Assembly (NCBI GenBank): GCA_964343805.1
Contig: CAYFLR010000020.1
Location: 1-64,000 of the forward strand
Reading direction: 5' to 3'
Length of the DNA stretch: 64,000 nt
From: CAYFLR01 sp964343805
GTDB lineage: Bacteria; Bdellovibrionota_B; Oligoflexia; CAYFLR01
Part shown: piece after piece, positions 36,645 through 45,989 of the stretch
Position numbering within the stretch: position 1 is the stretch's first letter
How the letters are laid out: each line of letters opens with the position of its first letter
Program-made: the position numbers and the translations under genes
The notes under the pieces: generated by a model
Seen by the model: only the letters and a program-made list of their open reading frames with translations
Told to the model about the DNA's origin: nothing
Databases searched by the model: none

Positions 36645-36662
36645 NNNNNNNNNNNNNNNNNN
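36645..36662. other. Assembly gap (18 N) within a repeat-encoding region
   Basis: Eighteen Ns at the junction of two Big_2 repeats, probably caused by repeat collapse. Frame continuity needs a true length of 1 modulo 3, so 18 is not exact; by comparison with other repeats about 8-12 residues seem missing. Confidence 0.95.
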
Positions 36663-36663
36663 G

Positions 36664-38478
36664 GTGGCTAAGGGAACCACCATAAACCTATCTGCGATTG
36701 GTTTTTATAATGACAACACCACTCAGGATATCACTGCTCGCACTACTTTTGAAAGTAGCGATAGTTCTTTGGCCTATGTTCAAGACGGTGTCCTTCAAGC
36801 TTTAGATGAGGGAACTATTACTTTAACAGCCACCTATGCTTATGGTTCTGAAAGTAGTAGCACGACCGTAATTATTAGCGCCGCCTCCATTAGCTCTATT
36901 GCTTTTACCCCGGCATCTCCTAAAATCTATGTGAATAACAGGCTGCAGATGAAAGCGGAAGCCACCTACACTGATGGCTCAGTAATAGACATCACTGATA
37001 AAGGAATTTGGGGATCGGAAGATGAAACCAAAGCATTGGTAAATAATAGCTGGCCCAAGGGAATGGTAAGTGCTTTAGCTGCTGGAACTGTTGCAGTGAG
37101 TATATCTTATCAAGGGAGTTTTGCCAGTGTTGATACCTCATTAGTTTCAGCGACTCTTAACACGATCACATTGAATGCCAGTTCTGAGCTACCCATTGGT
37201 GCCGAAGAGCAGATTACGGTAACGGGAAATTTCAGTGATGCTTCCACTCAGGATCTCACTTCCCAGGCTGTATTTAGTGTCAATGAGCCCACTCGTTTAT
37301 TAGTGGATGCTAGCCCTGGAAGGCGAGGAATCGCCACGGCTTTAACTGCTGGAGCCACTGTAGTTACCGCAAAAGTAGGAGGTGTTTCAAACACGGCTAA
37401 TATTACTGTAACTAGTGCCACTCCCACTGGAGTGACCATTCAAACTCCTACCACCACCATAGGAATTGGTAATACCCTGGATGATTTTTATGCACGGGTG
37501 ACATACTCTGATGCCTCTACTAAAGATTTTCCTCTTGATCTAGTGTCCCATGGGATCATTCGTTGGACCTCAGTGAATACTAGTTCTAATGACATTGCCC
37601 CGGTTTATGGGCAAAAAATAATAAAGGAATGGAAAGAGCCCTACATTGATAAATATGGGAAAATTGATTATGCCAGGTCTATCACCCGAAGAATCGTGGA
37701 ACCTTACTTTTCAGGATATAAAGTACTAAAAATGCCCAGTGGTAACAATGGAGGAGGGGGAGACCCTGATTTTGCCATTACTGCTTCTATAAATGGTCAA
37801 ACAGCCACCGCTTATATTGATGTAACAGCAATCGCTGCCACCAGTGTTTATATTGAACAGCGGCAACCCACAGTGGCCACTTCTAACTCCGTTTTTCTAA
37901 CTTCGCGAGCCTGGTTTAGTGATGGAACAAAAGCATTATCCACTGAAGAAGGGACATGGGGTGTTTGTGGCAATGAATTTGCAACCGGTCATGCCGCTTG
38001 TGGAGGAGAAGATGATTCTGCTCTAGTCACTCATGCTGGGAATGGGCAATTTACAGCCGGTGCCAGCAATGGTCAAGCCAGGATCGTCTATTCCCGAGAT
38101 GGCAAGTGGGATATGGTCTTACTGAATATCGGAAGCGTCACTGGTTATACCTTGAATTACCCCAATGGTGGCGGAGATGATTTTACCCTTTATGGAGATA
38201 ATAATCGCATTGGTCACTGTGGAGTGAGGTTTCAACTCTTAGCTGATTATGGCGGTCCTACAGTTAATGTAACCGAAAAAGCCACTTGGGAAGTTTCTGG
38301 ACCTTGTGCTAAATTTAGCACCGAGCAAATAGGTGACCTATGGGGACTTTGCCATACCTCATCTTCTCAAAGTGCCGGAGCAATAACGGTGACTGTAACC
38401 TATGGCAGCTATACAGAAACAATAACTGGATACACCACCAATACCCAAGGATCAGCAGATTGTGATGTGAATCCTTAG
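36664..38478 (+). CDS. Giant Ig-like (Big_2) repeat lipoprotein, C-terminal part
   Basis: About 604 aa continuing the repeat protein after the gap; the first codon shown is not a true start. It contains about six further Big_2 repeats (LSAIGFYNDNTTQDIT, KAEATYTDGSVIDITD, VTGNFSDASTQDLTS, ARVTYSDASTKDFP). The last two repeats are divergent and carry several Cys residues (GVCGNEF, AACGGEDD, GHCGVRF, GLCHTS), suggesting a disulfide-stabilised C-terminal tip. No membrane tag or sorting signal is visible at the C terminus, fitting a lipoprotein anchored only at its N terminus. Confidence 0.85.
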   Translation: MAKGTTINLSAIGFYNDNTTQDITARTTFESSDSSLAYVQDGVLQALDEGTITLTATYAYGSESSSTTVIISAASISSIAFTPASPKIYVNNRLQMKAEATYTDGSVIDITDKGIWGSEDETKALVNNSWPKGMVSALAAGTVAVSISYQGSFASVDTSLVSATLNTITLNASSELPIGAEEQITVTGNFSDASTQDLTSQAVFSVNEPTRLLVDASPGRRGIATALTAGATVVTAKVGGVSNTANITVTSATPTGVTIQTPTTTIGIGNTLDDFYARVTYSDASTKDFPLDLVSHGIIRWTSVNTSSNDIAPVYGQKIIKEWKEPYIDKYGKIDYARSITRRIVEPYFSGYKVLKMPSGNNGGGGDPDFAITASINGQTATAYIDVTAIAATSVYIEQRQPTVATSNSVFLTSRAWFSDGTKALSTEEGTWGVCGNEFATGHAACGGEDDSALVTHAGNGQFTAGASNGQARIVYSRDGKWDMVLLNIGSVTGYTLNYPNGGGDDFTLYGDNNRIGHCGVRFQLLADYGGPTVNVTEKATWEVSGPCAKFSTEQIGDLWGLCHTSSSQSAGAITVTVTYGSYTETITGYTTNTQGSADCDVNP

Positions 38479-38604
38479 ATAATTTCGGTCTATTTCAGAA
38501 AAATCCCAATAAAATATATACTTTCCATTTATTCCTCGGATTTTATCGGATATAATAATAACTGCCTAAGTTAACAATTTTGATTTTACTAGTGTGGAGC
38601 TACT

Positions 38605-40302
38605 ATGGCTAAGAAGAAGAAAAAGAAGTCTGGCGATAGCAAAAAGAACTCTATTTTTGCCACCGTTTTCTTATCCGCTTTCAGGTTGATGTCCATTCGG
38701 ACTCGATTGATTGTGGTCACTTCCATGTGTGTATTAGGTATGATCATTGGATCAGCGGCCGTTTCATTTTATATATATAAGCAAGATAAAAAAGCTTATA
38801 TCATGGAGCAATGTCTCTCCTTTGCGGGCGAGGCATTAAATAATTACCGCTTCACAGTCCAAGAATATATTGCCAAATTTAACTCCTCTCCCGATAAATT
38901 TAAATACATCAAATTCAAAAGAGATGCGAAGAGTAAAGAAATTAAAAAGGTGAAGGGGAATTTAGATTACGATGAAAGATGGTTGGGTTTAAAAAAGTTA
39001 GGAGTCAATAGATATCCCAAATCCACTGAAATATTTATGGTGACTTTGGAAGATAAGCTGCACCTTCTTTATGCTGAGAAAAAAGAGATTAAGAAGAAGA
39101 AAAAAAGGAGAAAGCGGAGACGAAGAAAAAGCCGAAGGCGTAGGAAAAAGGCACCTGTGGTGCAAGAGAAAGCCTCTGCTAAGTATGAAACTATTTACAC
39201 CCTACTGGAAAATGGAGCCAACCTTAAAGTCAAAATGGATAATTCCGGACGACGGCTCATGTGGGTGATGAATTCAGCTGGGGATTTAATCACTACTAAT
39301 AATGCCGCTTTAATGCAGGCGGGGCCTGATATTAGTGGTCGTGGTATTGTGCTGCAAGCAGTTATGGGTGAGAGAAACTCAGGCTCAGGTGAATACTCTG
39401 ATGATGGATATGATGTCATTGCCGTCTATAGGGAGGTGCCTAAATCCAACACCACCGTTTATGTAGAAATACCCCTCGCAACCGCTATGAAATCGGTGAC
39501 CAAAGTACTGATTACTTCGGGTTTATTTAACCTGGTGTTATTAGTCATTGTGATCCTGATCATTGGGGTTTTCATCGGTCTCATAGTAAAACCACTGGTG
39601 AAGGTGGCCAAATTCACCGAGGAGGTAGCCGCTGGAAATTACGATGTGTCCATTGATTACTACTTTAAAGATGAGTTGAATCTACTTATCACCAGCTTTC
39701 GTAACATGGTAGATAGTCTTCTCAAAAGAGAGGAGGAGTTATCTGCTATCACCGAGATTGCCAACAAAGACCATTTAACCAAGATTTTTAATAACCGTTA
39801 TTTTAAAATCAATTCGGCAGAGGGATTAAAGAAAACTGCCGAAGAGGGGGTCACCAGCTCCTTTATCATTCTCGATGTTGATAAATTTAAAGTGTTTAAT
39901 GATACCTATGGCCATCTTCAAGGTGATAAAGTGTTGATTGATGTGGCCGCTGCTCTTGCTAGTTGCGGGGGAGAGAAAGACTTGGTTGCTAGGTACGGGG
40001 GAGAGGAATTTGTGGCCTACAGTCACAATGTGGATCCTGAATATGCCATGGCCTTAGCAGAGAAATTAAGAATCACAGTGGCAAAAACCCAAGTAGATTA
40101 TCTGGATAAGCCGGGTGAGTTTTTATCAGTAAAAATTAGTTTGGGTGTGGCCATGACCAATGGTAAGAATTTTACAGATATTAAAGAAGCCATTAAAGCA
40201 GCGGATGAGGCTCTTTATTACTGTAAAGAGCATGGTCGAAATATGTCCACCTTGTGGACACCCAATGGCTGCAAGGGAATCGAGAAAGTGGAAGATGTTT
40301 AG
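38605..40302 (+). CDS. Membrane-bound diguanylate cyclase (GGDEF, GGEEF active site)
   Basis: A 565-aa protein: Lys-rich N terminus, transmembrane helix near 33-57, extracytoplasmic sensor region (about 58-305), second helix near 308-335, HAMP-like linker, GGDEF domain (about 390-555). The active site is RYGGEEFVAY, intact for c-di-GMP synthesis. The allosteric I-site position reads GEKD instead of RxxD, so product inhibition through the usual site is unlikely. The sensor region contains an extraordinary basic run between 39088 and 39153 (KKKKKRRKRRRRKSRRRRKK). It begins a colinear group with the FecR-like, glycosyltransferase and TPR genes. Confidence 0.9.
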   Translation: MAKKKKKKSGDSKKNSIFATVFLSAFRLMSIRTRLIVVTSMCVLGMIIGSAAVSFYIYKQDKKAYIMEQCLSFAGEALNNYRFTVQEYIAKFNSSPDKFKYIKFKRDAKSKEIKKVKGNLDYDERWLGLKKLGVNRYPKSTEIFMVTLEDKLHLLYAEKKEIKKKKKRRKRRRRKSRRRRKKAPVVQEKASAKYETIYTLLENGANLKVKMDNSGRRLMWVMNSAGDLITTNNAALMQAGPDISGRGIVLQAVMGERNSGSGEYSDDGYDVIAVYREVPKSNTTVYVEIPLATAMKSVTKVLITSGLFNLVLLVIVILIIGVFIGLIVKPLVKVAKFTEEVAAGNYDVSIDYYFKDELNLLITSFRNMVDSLLKREEELSAITEIANKDHLTKIFNNRYFKINSAEGLKKTAEEGVTSSFIILDVDKFKVFNDTYGHLQGDKVLIDVAAALASCGGEKDLVARYGGEEFVAYSHNVDPEYAMALAEKLRITVAKTQVDYLDKPGEFLSVKISLGVAMTNGKNFTDIKEAIKAADEALYYCKEHGRNMSTLWTPNGCKGIEKVEDV

Positions 40303-40323
40303 TATTTTGAGTAAGGTGAACGA

Positions 40324-41253
40324 ATGATCAAAATTAGAATCCAACTTCTTTTGTCTCTAGCCCTCTTGATGACCACCTGTCTGTCTTTAAGAGCCAAAGA
40401 TGGAGAGCCTAAAAAGGTAAAAACGTTTTATGGAGAGCTGGTAAATAATAGTGGGTCAGTTAGAGTGAAACGGCTCGGATCTTTAAACTGGTTTGACGCC
40501 GGGGAAAAAGAGCGAGTCAATATTGGTGATCTGCTTTATGTAGGAAACGGCTCCAAAAGTACCCTCCGTATTCCTATGACCATGAAGCAGCTCAGTATCC
40601 CTGCAAATACCATTTTAAGGTTTTCTAAGAACTTGCCTAAAGCCAGTAATGTGGAGCGTAAATTTTCTCCCAAAAACAAGGGAGATAAAATGAAGAAAGT
40701 AGAGAAAGATCCCAAGCAAAAGGCTAAGTATACCAAACCCAAAATGGAGCCAGTCACCTACACCGAGAAACAAGAGCAATCTTCGGGCAGTAAAAAGAAG
40801 AAAGATAAAAAGAAGAAAAAGAAGCCTGAGTATAATAAAGGGCAGGTGGCCATTAATGTATTGGGTCCCAAAGATAAATTTACTTTTTACAATGAGCAAA
40901 TTTCCTCTAAGCCTGAGGAAGTCTCCTTTTCTTGGAAATTGTCTGATGAAGCCCTCGAAAGATTTTTTGGCGGAAAAGATGTGGAGGCTGATTATCGACT
41001 TCAAATTTGGGCCACTGGTCAGGAGGGATCTTTTTGTTGTGGTGAGATGATTTCCGACAATGGATACGGAGAAGCCTACTATGTGGTTAAGATTGATGCC
41101 GCCGGTAAATACTACTTTCAAGTGAGTACTGTTCTCCCAGGGGGAGCTTCTATGATTAGTAAACCTCAAATGTTTGAGATTAAAGAGGAGGAGGCGAACT
41201 TGGAGAATGTTGATTTAAATAAAATGGACGGCAGTTCCATTATTATCCAATAA
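40324..41253 (+). CDS. Exported FecR-like protein with Lys-rich linker
   Basis: A 309-aa protein with a signal peptide (LLLSLALLMTTCLSLRA). The N-terminal domain (about 35-105) has the FecR-type layout: GELVNNSGSVRVKRLGSLNW, VNIGDLLYVGNGSKSTLRI and SIPANTILRF, without an obvious transmembrane anti-sigma part. A Lys-rich linker (KKKKDKKKKKKPEYNKG) leads to a C-terminal beta domain (about 180-290). It starts 21 nt after the cyclase stop, so it may be the extracytoplasmic partner of that sensor. Function unknown. Confidence 0.6.
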   Translation: MIKIRIQLLLSLALLMTTCLSLRAKDGEPKKVKTFYGELVNNSGSVRVKRLGSLNWFDAGEKERVNIGDLLYVGNGSKSTLRIPMTMKQLSIPANTILRFSKNLPKASNVERKFSPKNKGDKMKKVEKDPKQKAKYTKPKMEPVTYTEKQEQSSGSKKKKDKKKKKKPEYNKGQVAINVLGPKDKFTFYNEQISSKPEEVSFSWKLSDEALERFFGGKDVEADYRLQIWATGQEGSFCCGEMISDNGYGEAYYVVKIDAAGKYYFQVSTVLPGGASMISKPQMFEIKEEEANLENVDLNKMDGSSIIIQ

Positions 41254-41258
41254 AAGCC

Positions 41259-42041
41259 ATGAAGGTTAAGCTCTCTGCAATCTATATCACTTTAAATGAA
41301 ATTCGTATTTTACCTTTGAGTGTCCAGGCAATAGAAGAACTAGTGGATGAGATTATTGTGGTGGATTCAGGCTCGGAAGATGGGACCGTAGAGTTCTGTG
41401 AGAAACACCCCAAAATCAGATTTTACCATCATGAGTGGATGGGATTTGGCCCCCAAAAAAACAAGGCTTTAGAATATGCCACTGGGGAGTGGGTATTATC
41501 GCTCGATGGGGATGAGGTTCCTGATTCGGTTTTAATTCATTCTATCAGAGAGCGCTTGTTAAGTGATGATCCCGCAACTGATGGCTATCTTATAAATCGT
41601 AGTTTTTCCTTTATGAATAAAAAGCTAAAATATGGAGGATGCGGTTCAGATTGGTTACCTCGTCTTTTCAGAAGGGAAAAGGGAGAGTTTTCTGACCGCC
41701 CCATCCATGAAAAGCTCATGGTGCAAGGGAAACTTATGAAAATTCATCAAGGGACTTTAGAGCATTTTCCTTATGTTTCAATTTCTGAATATTTTAATCA
41801 ATTCAATAATTACACTTCGGAAGCTGCGGCTCTAAAGGGAGAAAAAGCAAACAGTGCTTTTATAAAATGGGTAGCTCCTTTTCGCTTGGGATTTGAATTT
41901 ATTAAACGTTATTTTATATTAGGGGGATTTTTAGATGGATACCCCGGATTGGTACACAGTTTGTTTGCCGCCTTTTACCATTTTGTAAAAATGATTAAAA
42001 TATACGAGCTGTCCTACAGGAGAGAAGAAAATGGCCGGTGA
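41259..42041 (+). CDS. Family 2 glycosyltransferase, WaaE/KdtX-like
   Basis: A 260-aa GT-A fold enzyme. Family elements are SAIYITLNE, EIIVVDSGSEDGT, the DxD-like LSLDGDEVPD and later WLPRLFRREKGEFSDRPIHEKL, typical of WaaE-type LPS-core beta-1,4-glucosyltransferases. It probably adds a sugar to lipopolysaccharide core or a related envelope glycan at the inner-membrane face. It overlaps the following gene by 11 bp. Confidence 0.85.
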   Translation: MKVKLSAIYITLNEIRILPLSVQAIEELVDEIIVVDSGSEDGTVEFCEKHPKIRFYHHEWMGFGPQKNKALEYATGEWVLSLDGDEVPDSVLIHSIRERLLSDDPATDGYLINRSFSFMNKKLKYGGCGSDWLPRLFRREKGEFSDRPIHEKLMVQGKLMKIHQGTLEHFPYVSISEYFNQFNNYTSEAAALKGEKANSAFIKWVAPFRLGFEFIKRYFILGGFLDGYPGLVHSLFAAFYHFVKMIKIYELSYRREENGR

Positions 42042-43194
42042 TTTTAAAAAAGCCTTGATAATGAGTAATGATCATTCCTCAGCCAAATCTCTGAAGCATA
42101 TTGTACTTCGTTCTGGAATTGATGAAAGCAATCTGTGGATGGATGACGATCCTAACTATTTTATGGATATCGTAGAAAAGGAGAAGATCACTCTGATTGT
42201 GATAGATTGGCATAATGAGCCAAAGGTGAAAGAGAAAATATATCAGCTTTTAGCAGAAGCTGATGTGGTGTACAACTTTAAAGTTTTCATCTTAGTTAAA
42301 GACTTGGAGAATGTAGATAAAAAATATCTCAAACGGTTTTCCGTAGTCAGTTATATGAAAATTCCCTATGATACTCGTGCTCTTAGTAGACAGCTGCATG
42401 ATATTCTCACCACCACCGCCACCTCAGATATGGAGGTTTTCAGCCATATCGTTTTTCATATGGAACAGGATCATTTAGAAGAGGCCAAAGAGCTCTGTGT
42501 GGATTTTATTAAGGCCAACGAATATAAACCAGCCGGTCCTTTCTTTTTAGGCAAAGTACTGGTGAAAATGAAAAGACAGCAAGAAGCTATCAATCAGTTT
42601 AAAAAGGCCATCAAAATGGATCCTAACTATGTGGCTGCCAAAGAGTCTTTGGCCCAGGTTTATATCGATATGGCCCAGCCGGAACAAGCTCGCATGCTAC
42701 TAAAAGACCTACCCGTTTTTGGCGAAAAAGCCACCGCGAAGAATGTCAAAATGGGGCAGATTTGTTTAGCTCAGGGCAATTTGCATGAAGCCAAAAAATA
42801 CCTAGAAGAAGCTCTAGCTAATGATGCGGGAGCACCTGAGGTGGCTGAATTTCATGGGCTCATAGCTTTTCAAGGGGGAGATGTGGCCAAAGCGAAAACC
42901 CTCTTAAAGAACTCATCCCATACCAAGTCGCTGGCGAGTCATTTTAATAAATTGGCTATCTCTCATATTAAATCCCAACGTTTTGAAGAGGGGATAAAAG
43001 TTTATAAAGATGCCATGGAGGTAATGCCAGATAAATCCAAACACCACCTTCTCTACTTTAACATCGGTATGGCTTATCTTAGGTGGAAAAAACCCTTCGA
43101 TGCGGAAGGAAATTTTATTAAGGCCTTGGATCTGAATCCCAAGTATGAAAAAGCAAAAGAGTACATTGAAAAAATAAAGAAGATGCAAAAGTAA
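42031..43194 (+). CDS. Pseudoreceiver-TPR protein
   Basis: A 387-aa cytoplasmic protein. Residues 5-125 have a receiver-like pattern (ALIMSNDHSSAKSL, LIVIDWHNEP, YMKIPYD) in which the central Asp remains but the acidic pair is ND and the KP motif is KIP, so phosphorylation is doubtful. The rest (about 145-385) holds about six TPRs (AINQFKKAIKMDPNYVAAKE, EAKKYLEEALANDAG, AEGNFIKALDLNPKYEKA). Such proteins act as scaffolds. It follows the glycosyltransferase with an 11-bp overlap. Confidence 0.8.
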   Translation: MAGDFKKALIMSNDHSSAKSLKHIVLRSGIDESNLWMDDDPNYFMDIVEKEKITLIVIDWHNEPKVKEKIYQLLAEADVVYNFKVFILVKDLENVDKKYLKRFSVVSYMKIPYDTRALSRQLHDILTTTATSDMEVFSHIVFHMEQDHLEEAKELCVDFIKANEYKPAGPFFLGKVLVKMKRQQEAINQFKKAIKMDPNYVAAKESLAQVYIDMAQPEQARMLLKDLPVFGEKATAKNVKMGQICLAQGNLHEAKKYLEEALANDAGAPEVAEFHGLIAFQGGDVAKAKTLLKNSSHTKSLASHFNKLAISHIKSQRFEEGIKVYKDAMEVMPDKSKHHLLYFNIGMAYLRWKKPFDAEGNFIKALDLNPKYEKAKEYIEKIKKMQK

Positions 43195-43198
43195 TCTC

Positions 43199-45292
43199 AT
43201 GATTTGGATATTTGCCACACTGGTCATCTGCTTCGGGCAATTCCCTTTACTTAGGGATTTTGATTATGACTTTTCATTTACTTTTTGTATCTTAGCCACC
43301 CTCCTTCTACCTCCCATCTGGATTTATCAAAAAAGACCCATGAAGACAAAAGAATGGGGGGTATTACTTCTCGCCCCCTTTTTGATGCCACTTGCTTGCG
43401 ATTATATCTATGGCGTGGGCTGGTACCTGCTGCTGGGAGTCACTCAAATCTTTATTCTCTATAGTATTACCAAGTGGATTACTTTTACTTTTCCCAGACC
43501 GAAAAGGTCCTATCAAGTCTACGCTCTCCTCCTTCTTGGCTGTATCGTTGCGGTTTTTTCCTATCTCTATTTTTCTCCTATGGTAGCCTTCTTTCATCCA
43601 GTCATCGGTTATTTTCAAGGTCCCATTTATGATTCTCATGTGCCATTTTCATACTCCCTCTTGCTGCAAAGAGGGGTTCATATGGCTATCGCGATCCTTA
43701 TATTAATTCTCACTCATTGGCCAAAGATTTCTATAAAAGGGGTTCGTCAAGGGGGTATTGTACTTTTGCTACTTCCCCTCGTTTTAGGAAATTGGGTACT
43801 CTTCTCTACTTCCTATGATAATTTAAAAGAGTACATGGACGCACCTTTGAAGGATGAAAGTCCTAAAGGAAAGTCTCTCTGTCAGGTCTATAGCTCTCCC
43901 GGTTTATTTACTAAAAAAGTTCGTCATCGACTTCAAAGAGAGTGTGAATTTATTGTGGACTTTCAAAAAAACAAACTTCAGATTGATCCGGCCCCCTTTT
44001 CCCTCTTTTTCTATAAGAATCGAAAAGAGAAGAAAAAGTGGATGGGAGCGGGGCGGACTCAGATTGCAGATGTGTTCAATCGATCCATCCATATGGTATA
44101 TCACTCACCTTTTGATTCCACTTTAAGCCATGAGATTGCTCATATCCTTTCAGTAGACTTTGCCCCTTGGTATAAATTCCCATTAAAGATTGCTCTTTTA
44201 GAAGGATTACCAATGGCGGTGCAGTTTAAAGAAGATTCCTTTTCCTTGCACCAAGGGGTGAAAACTCTAAAAATTTTAAAAAGAGCTCCCTCCATGAATC
44301 ATATGATGTCCCTGCTTTTTTGGACAGAAAGCGGAAGTCGAAGTTATACTTTTGCAGGATCGATTGTCCGTTTTTTGATTGATGAGTTTGGTGCGGAAAA
44401 ATTCAAAAAGCTCTATCAGGGAGGGAATTTTAAAGAAGTTTATAACCTGCCCTTTTCCGAGGTGGTAAATAAATGGGAGAAATTGATAGATCAAATCTCC
44501 ATTTCTCCAGAAATTCTTGCCATGGCTCGGACCCGATTCAGTCTTAAAGGAGCTTTTGGTCGAAACTGTTTACGAAAAGGGGCTCGGCTGGAATTCGCCT
44601 ACGCCAACCGTAATAACTATGAAGAAAAAATGGAGATACTAGATCAGTTATGTGACAATAGTCCCACCAACCTATGGCTTTTCTATCGTAAAACCAAGCT
44701 GATGAGGCAGTTTAAAAAAGTGGATAAGGCTAAAAAAGAAATAAAGAGTATTTTGGATCTAAACTGGAAAAACTCTCCTATTGAATCCTGGGTCCAGATT
44801 CGGTTACTGGAAGATTTGGCGGATCTATCTTCTAAAGATATAGCAGCTCCTATATACCAACAATTGGTGAAGTTACAGTTGTCCTCCTCCTTTCAAAGGA
44901 GAATTTATATTAAGGACTTTGCTCTAAGGCTTAATAAAAAGTGGATGCTAGAATATGTAAAAAAGGGAGGAGTTATTCCCCCCATCCATGATTCTATAGA
45001 GGCTGAATATTTACACGCCAGAAAGCTGTTTAATCTCGGTAAATATTTAACTTCAGCTCTGAAGTTAGAGGAAATCACCAATTTAAAGGAATTTAGTCAA
45101 CTTCCCCGGGCTCTTAGGGAGGAGGTTTATCATCTTTGGGGCCGAAGCTATTTTTATGGAGAAGATCTAAAAAGATCCCGCGAGGTCTTTCAAAAAGGTA
45201 TAGAGCATCCTGATCTGCAACCTCCGAATGCTCAGTTTAAGTTGTGGGTTGAACGGTGTAAGTATTTGATGTTAAAGGGGGATATGAGGTAA
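43199..45292 (+). CDS. Polytopic membrane metallopeptidase with TPR-like tail
   Basis: A 697-aa protein. The N-terminal 210 residues form about six or seven transmembrane helices. The following domain has a zincin signature LSHEIAHIL near residue 308 and a downstream Glu-containing ALLEGLPMAVQF, resembling peptidase-MA/gluzincin domains (HExxH plus Glu ligand). The C-terminal part (about 450-697) is helical and repeat-like. The catalytic part probably faces the periplasm. It lies 4 nt after the TPR gene and 4 nt before the YdjM-like gene, so it is in the same operon. Confidence 0.75.
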   Translation: MIWIFATLVICFGQFPLLRDFDYDFSFTFCILATLLLPPIWIYQKRPMKTKEWGVLLLAPFLMPLACDYIYGVGWYLLLGVTQIFILYSITKWITFTFPRPKRSYQVYALLLLGCIVAVFSYLYFSPMVAFFHPVIGYFQGPIYDSHVPFSYSLLLQRGVHMAIAILILILTHWPKISIKGVRQGGIVLLLLPLVLGNWVLFSTSYDNLKEYMDAPLKDESPKGKSLCQVYSSPGLFTKKVRHRLQRECEFIVDFQKNKLQIDPAPFSLFFYKNRKEKKKWMGAGRTQIADVFNRSIHMVYHSPFDSTLSHEIAHILSVDFAPWYKFPLKIALLEGLPMAVQFKEDSFSLHQGVKTLKILKRAPSMNHMMSLLFWTESGSRSYTFAGSIVRFLIDEFGAEKFKKLYQGGNFKEVYNLPFSEVVNKWEKLIDQISISPEILAMARTRFSLKGAFGRNCLRKGARLEFAYANRNNYEEKMEILDQLCDNSPTNLWLFYRKTKLMRQFKKVDKAKKEIKSILDLNWKNSPIESWVQIRLLEDLADLSSKDIAAPIYQQLVKLQLSSSFQRRIYIKDFALRLNKKWMLEYVKKGGVIPPIHDSIEAEYLHARKLFNLGKYLTSALKLEEITNLKEFSQLPRALREEVYHLWGRSYFYGEDLKRSREVFQKGIEHPDLQPPNAQFKLWVERCKYLMLKGDMR

Positions 45293-45296
45293 TAAG

Positions 45297-45800
45297 ATGT
45301 TTGTGTTTGGGCATTTAGGACCGAGTTTAGCCGGGGCTCGTTTTATTAGACATAAGCTGGATTATAGGTGGGTGGTGTTCTATGCCTTACTTCCTGATTT
45401 GATAGATAAACCTCTGGCCACCTGGGTTTATACTTCCATCGGATCTGGCCGGATCTTTGGTCATAATCTCTTTCTATACATTATATTACTCCTTTTATGT
45501 TTAGGGCTAAAATCAAAGTTTTTACCCCATTGGACCTATTTTCTGTTTACTTTAGGTCATTTAGCTCTGGATTTACTTGCCAATTCATTGGGCTGGACTA
45601 ACTTTTTTTGGCCCTTTTGGCCTCTCATGCCCACCTATCGCTATGACGATAAGTCACTGATAGAATTAATCTTAACTATATTTACCGCCATAAAAACCAC
45701 TCCCATTGTGCTTCTCTTTGAGCTCGCCGGTCTCCTTTACTGCCTGAGGTTCATTCCTCCCTTTCTGAGGAAGGTGAAAACCATTTTTACATCAGACTAA
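45297..45800 (+). CDS. YdjM-like membrane protein (putative metal-dependent hydrolase family)
   Basis: A 167-aa protein with about four transmembrane segments and conserved polar residues MFVFGHLGPSLAG, LLPDLIDKPLA, GHNLFL and TLGHLALDLLAN. His and Asp positions in these segments match the YdjM/LexA-regulated membrane hydrolase family (PF04307). Enzymatic activity of the family is little known. It is last in the operon starting with the GGDEF gene. Confidence 0.75.
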   Translation: MFVFGHLGPSLAGARFIRHKLDYRWVVFYALLPDLIDKPLATWVYTSIGSGRIFGHNLFLYIILLLLCLGLKSKFLPHWTYFLFTLGHLALDLLANSLGWTNFFWPFWPLMPTYRYDDKSLIELILTIFTAIKTTPIVLLFELAGLLYCLRFIPPFLRKVKTIFTSD

Positions 45801-45894
45801 AATTAGGTCATGTGTCCATCCATTTTATCATCACCTTAGCCAGGCCAAAATTATTAAAACTTATAATTACAAGTAGTTAACTATTTCTTTGCTT

Positions 45895-45911
45895 TTGGCA
45901 TGCCCCTTGCA
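45895..45911 (+). promoter_or_regulatory. Sigma-54 (RpoN) -24/-12 promoter
   Basis: TTGGCATGCCCCTTGCA has the GG (45897-45898) and GC (45909-45910) exactly 10 nt apart and differs from the TTGGCACGNNNNTTGCA consensus at one important position (T for C). Transcription should start near 45922, 68 nt before the small gene at 45990. An imperfect palindrome (ACTTATAATTACAAGT, 45859-45874) upstream could bind an enhancer-binding protein. Confidence 0.7.
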
Positions 45912-45989
45912 ATTACCAAGGAGCGAGGCATGAAGCCTCTCAAAAAAAGAGTCATTTAAAGTGAAAACTATTTGGACATGGAGAATGCC

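Noticed and set aside
45921..45950. Terminator hairpin GAGGC/GCCTC
   Set aside because: An A-run, not a T-run, follows on the plus strand, and no T-run follows on the minus strand; more likely a leader stem.
45930..45959. Nine-codon leader peptide (MKPLKKRVI) after AAGGAG
   Set aside because: The sigma-54 promoter predicts transcription starting near 45922, leaving its ribosome site mostly untranscribed; no amino-acid codon bias suggesting attenuation.
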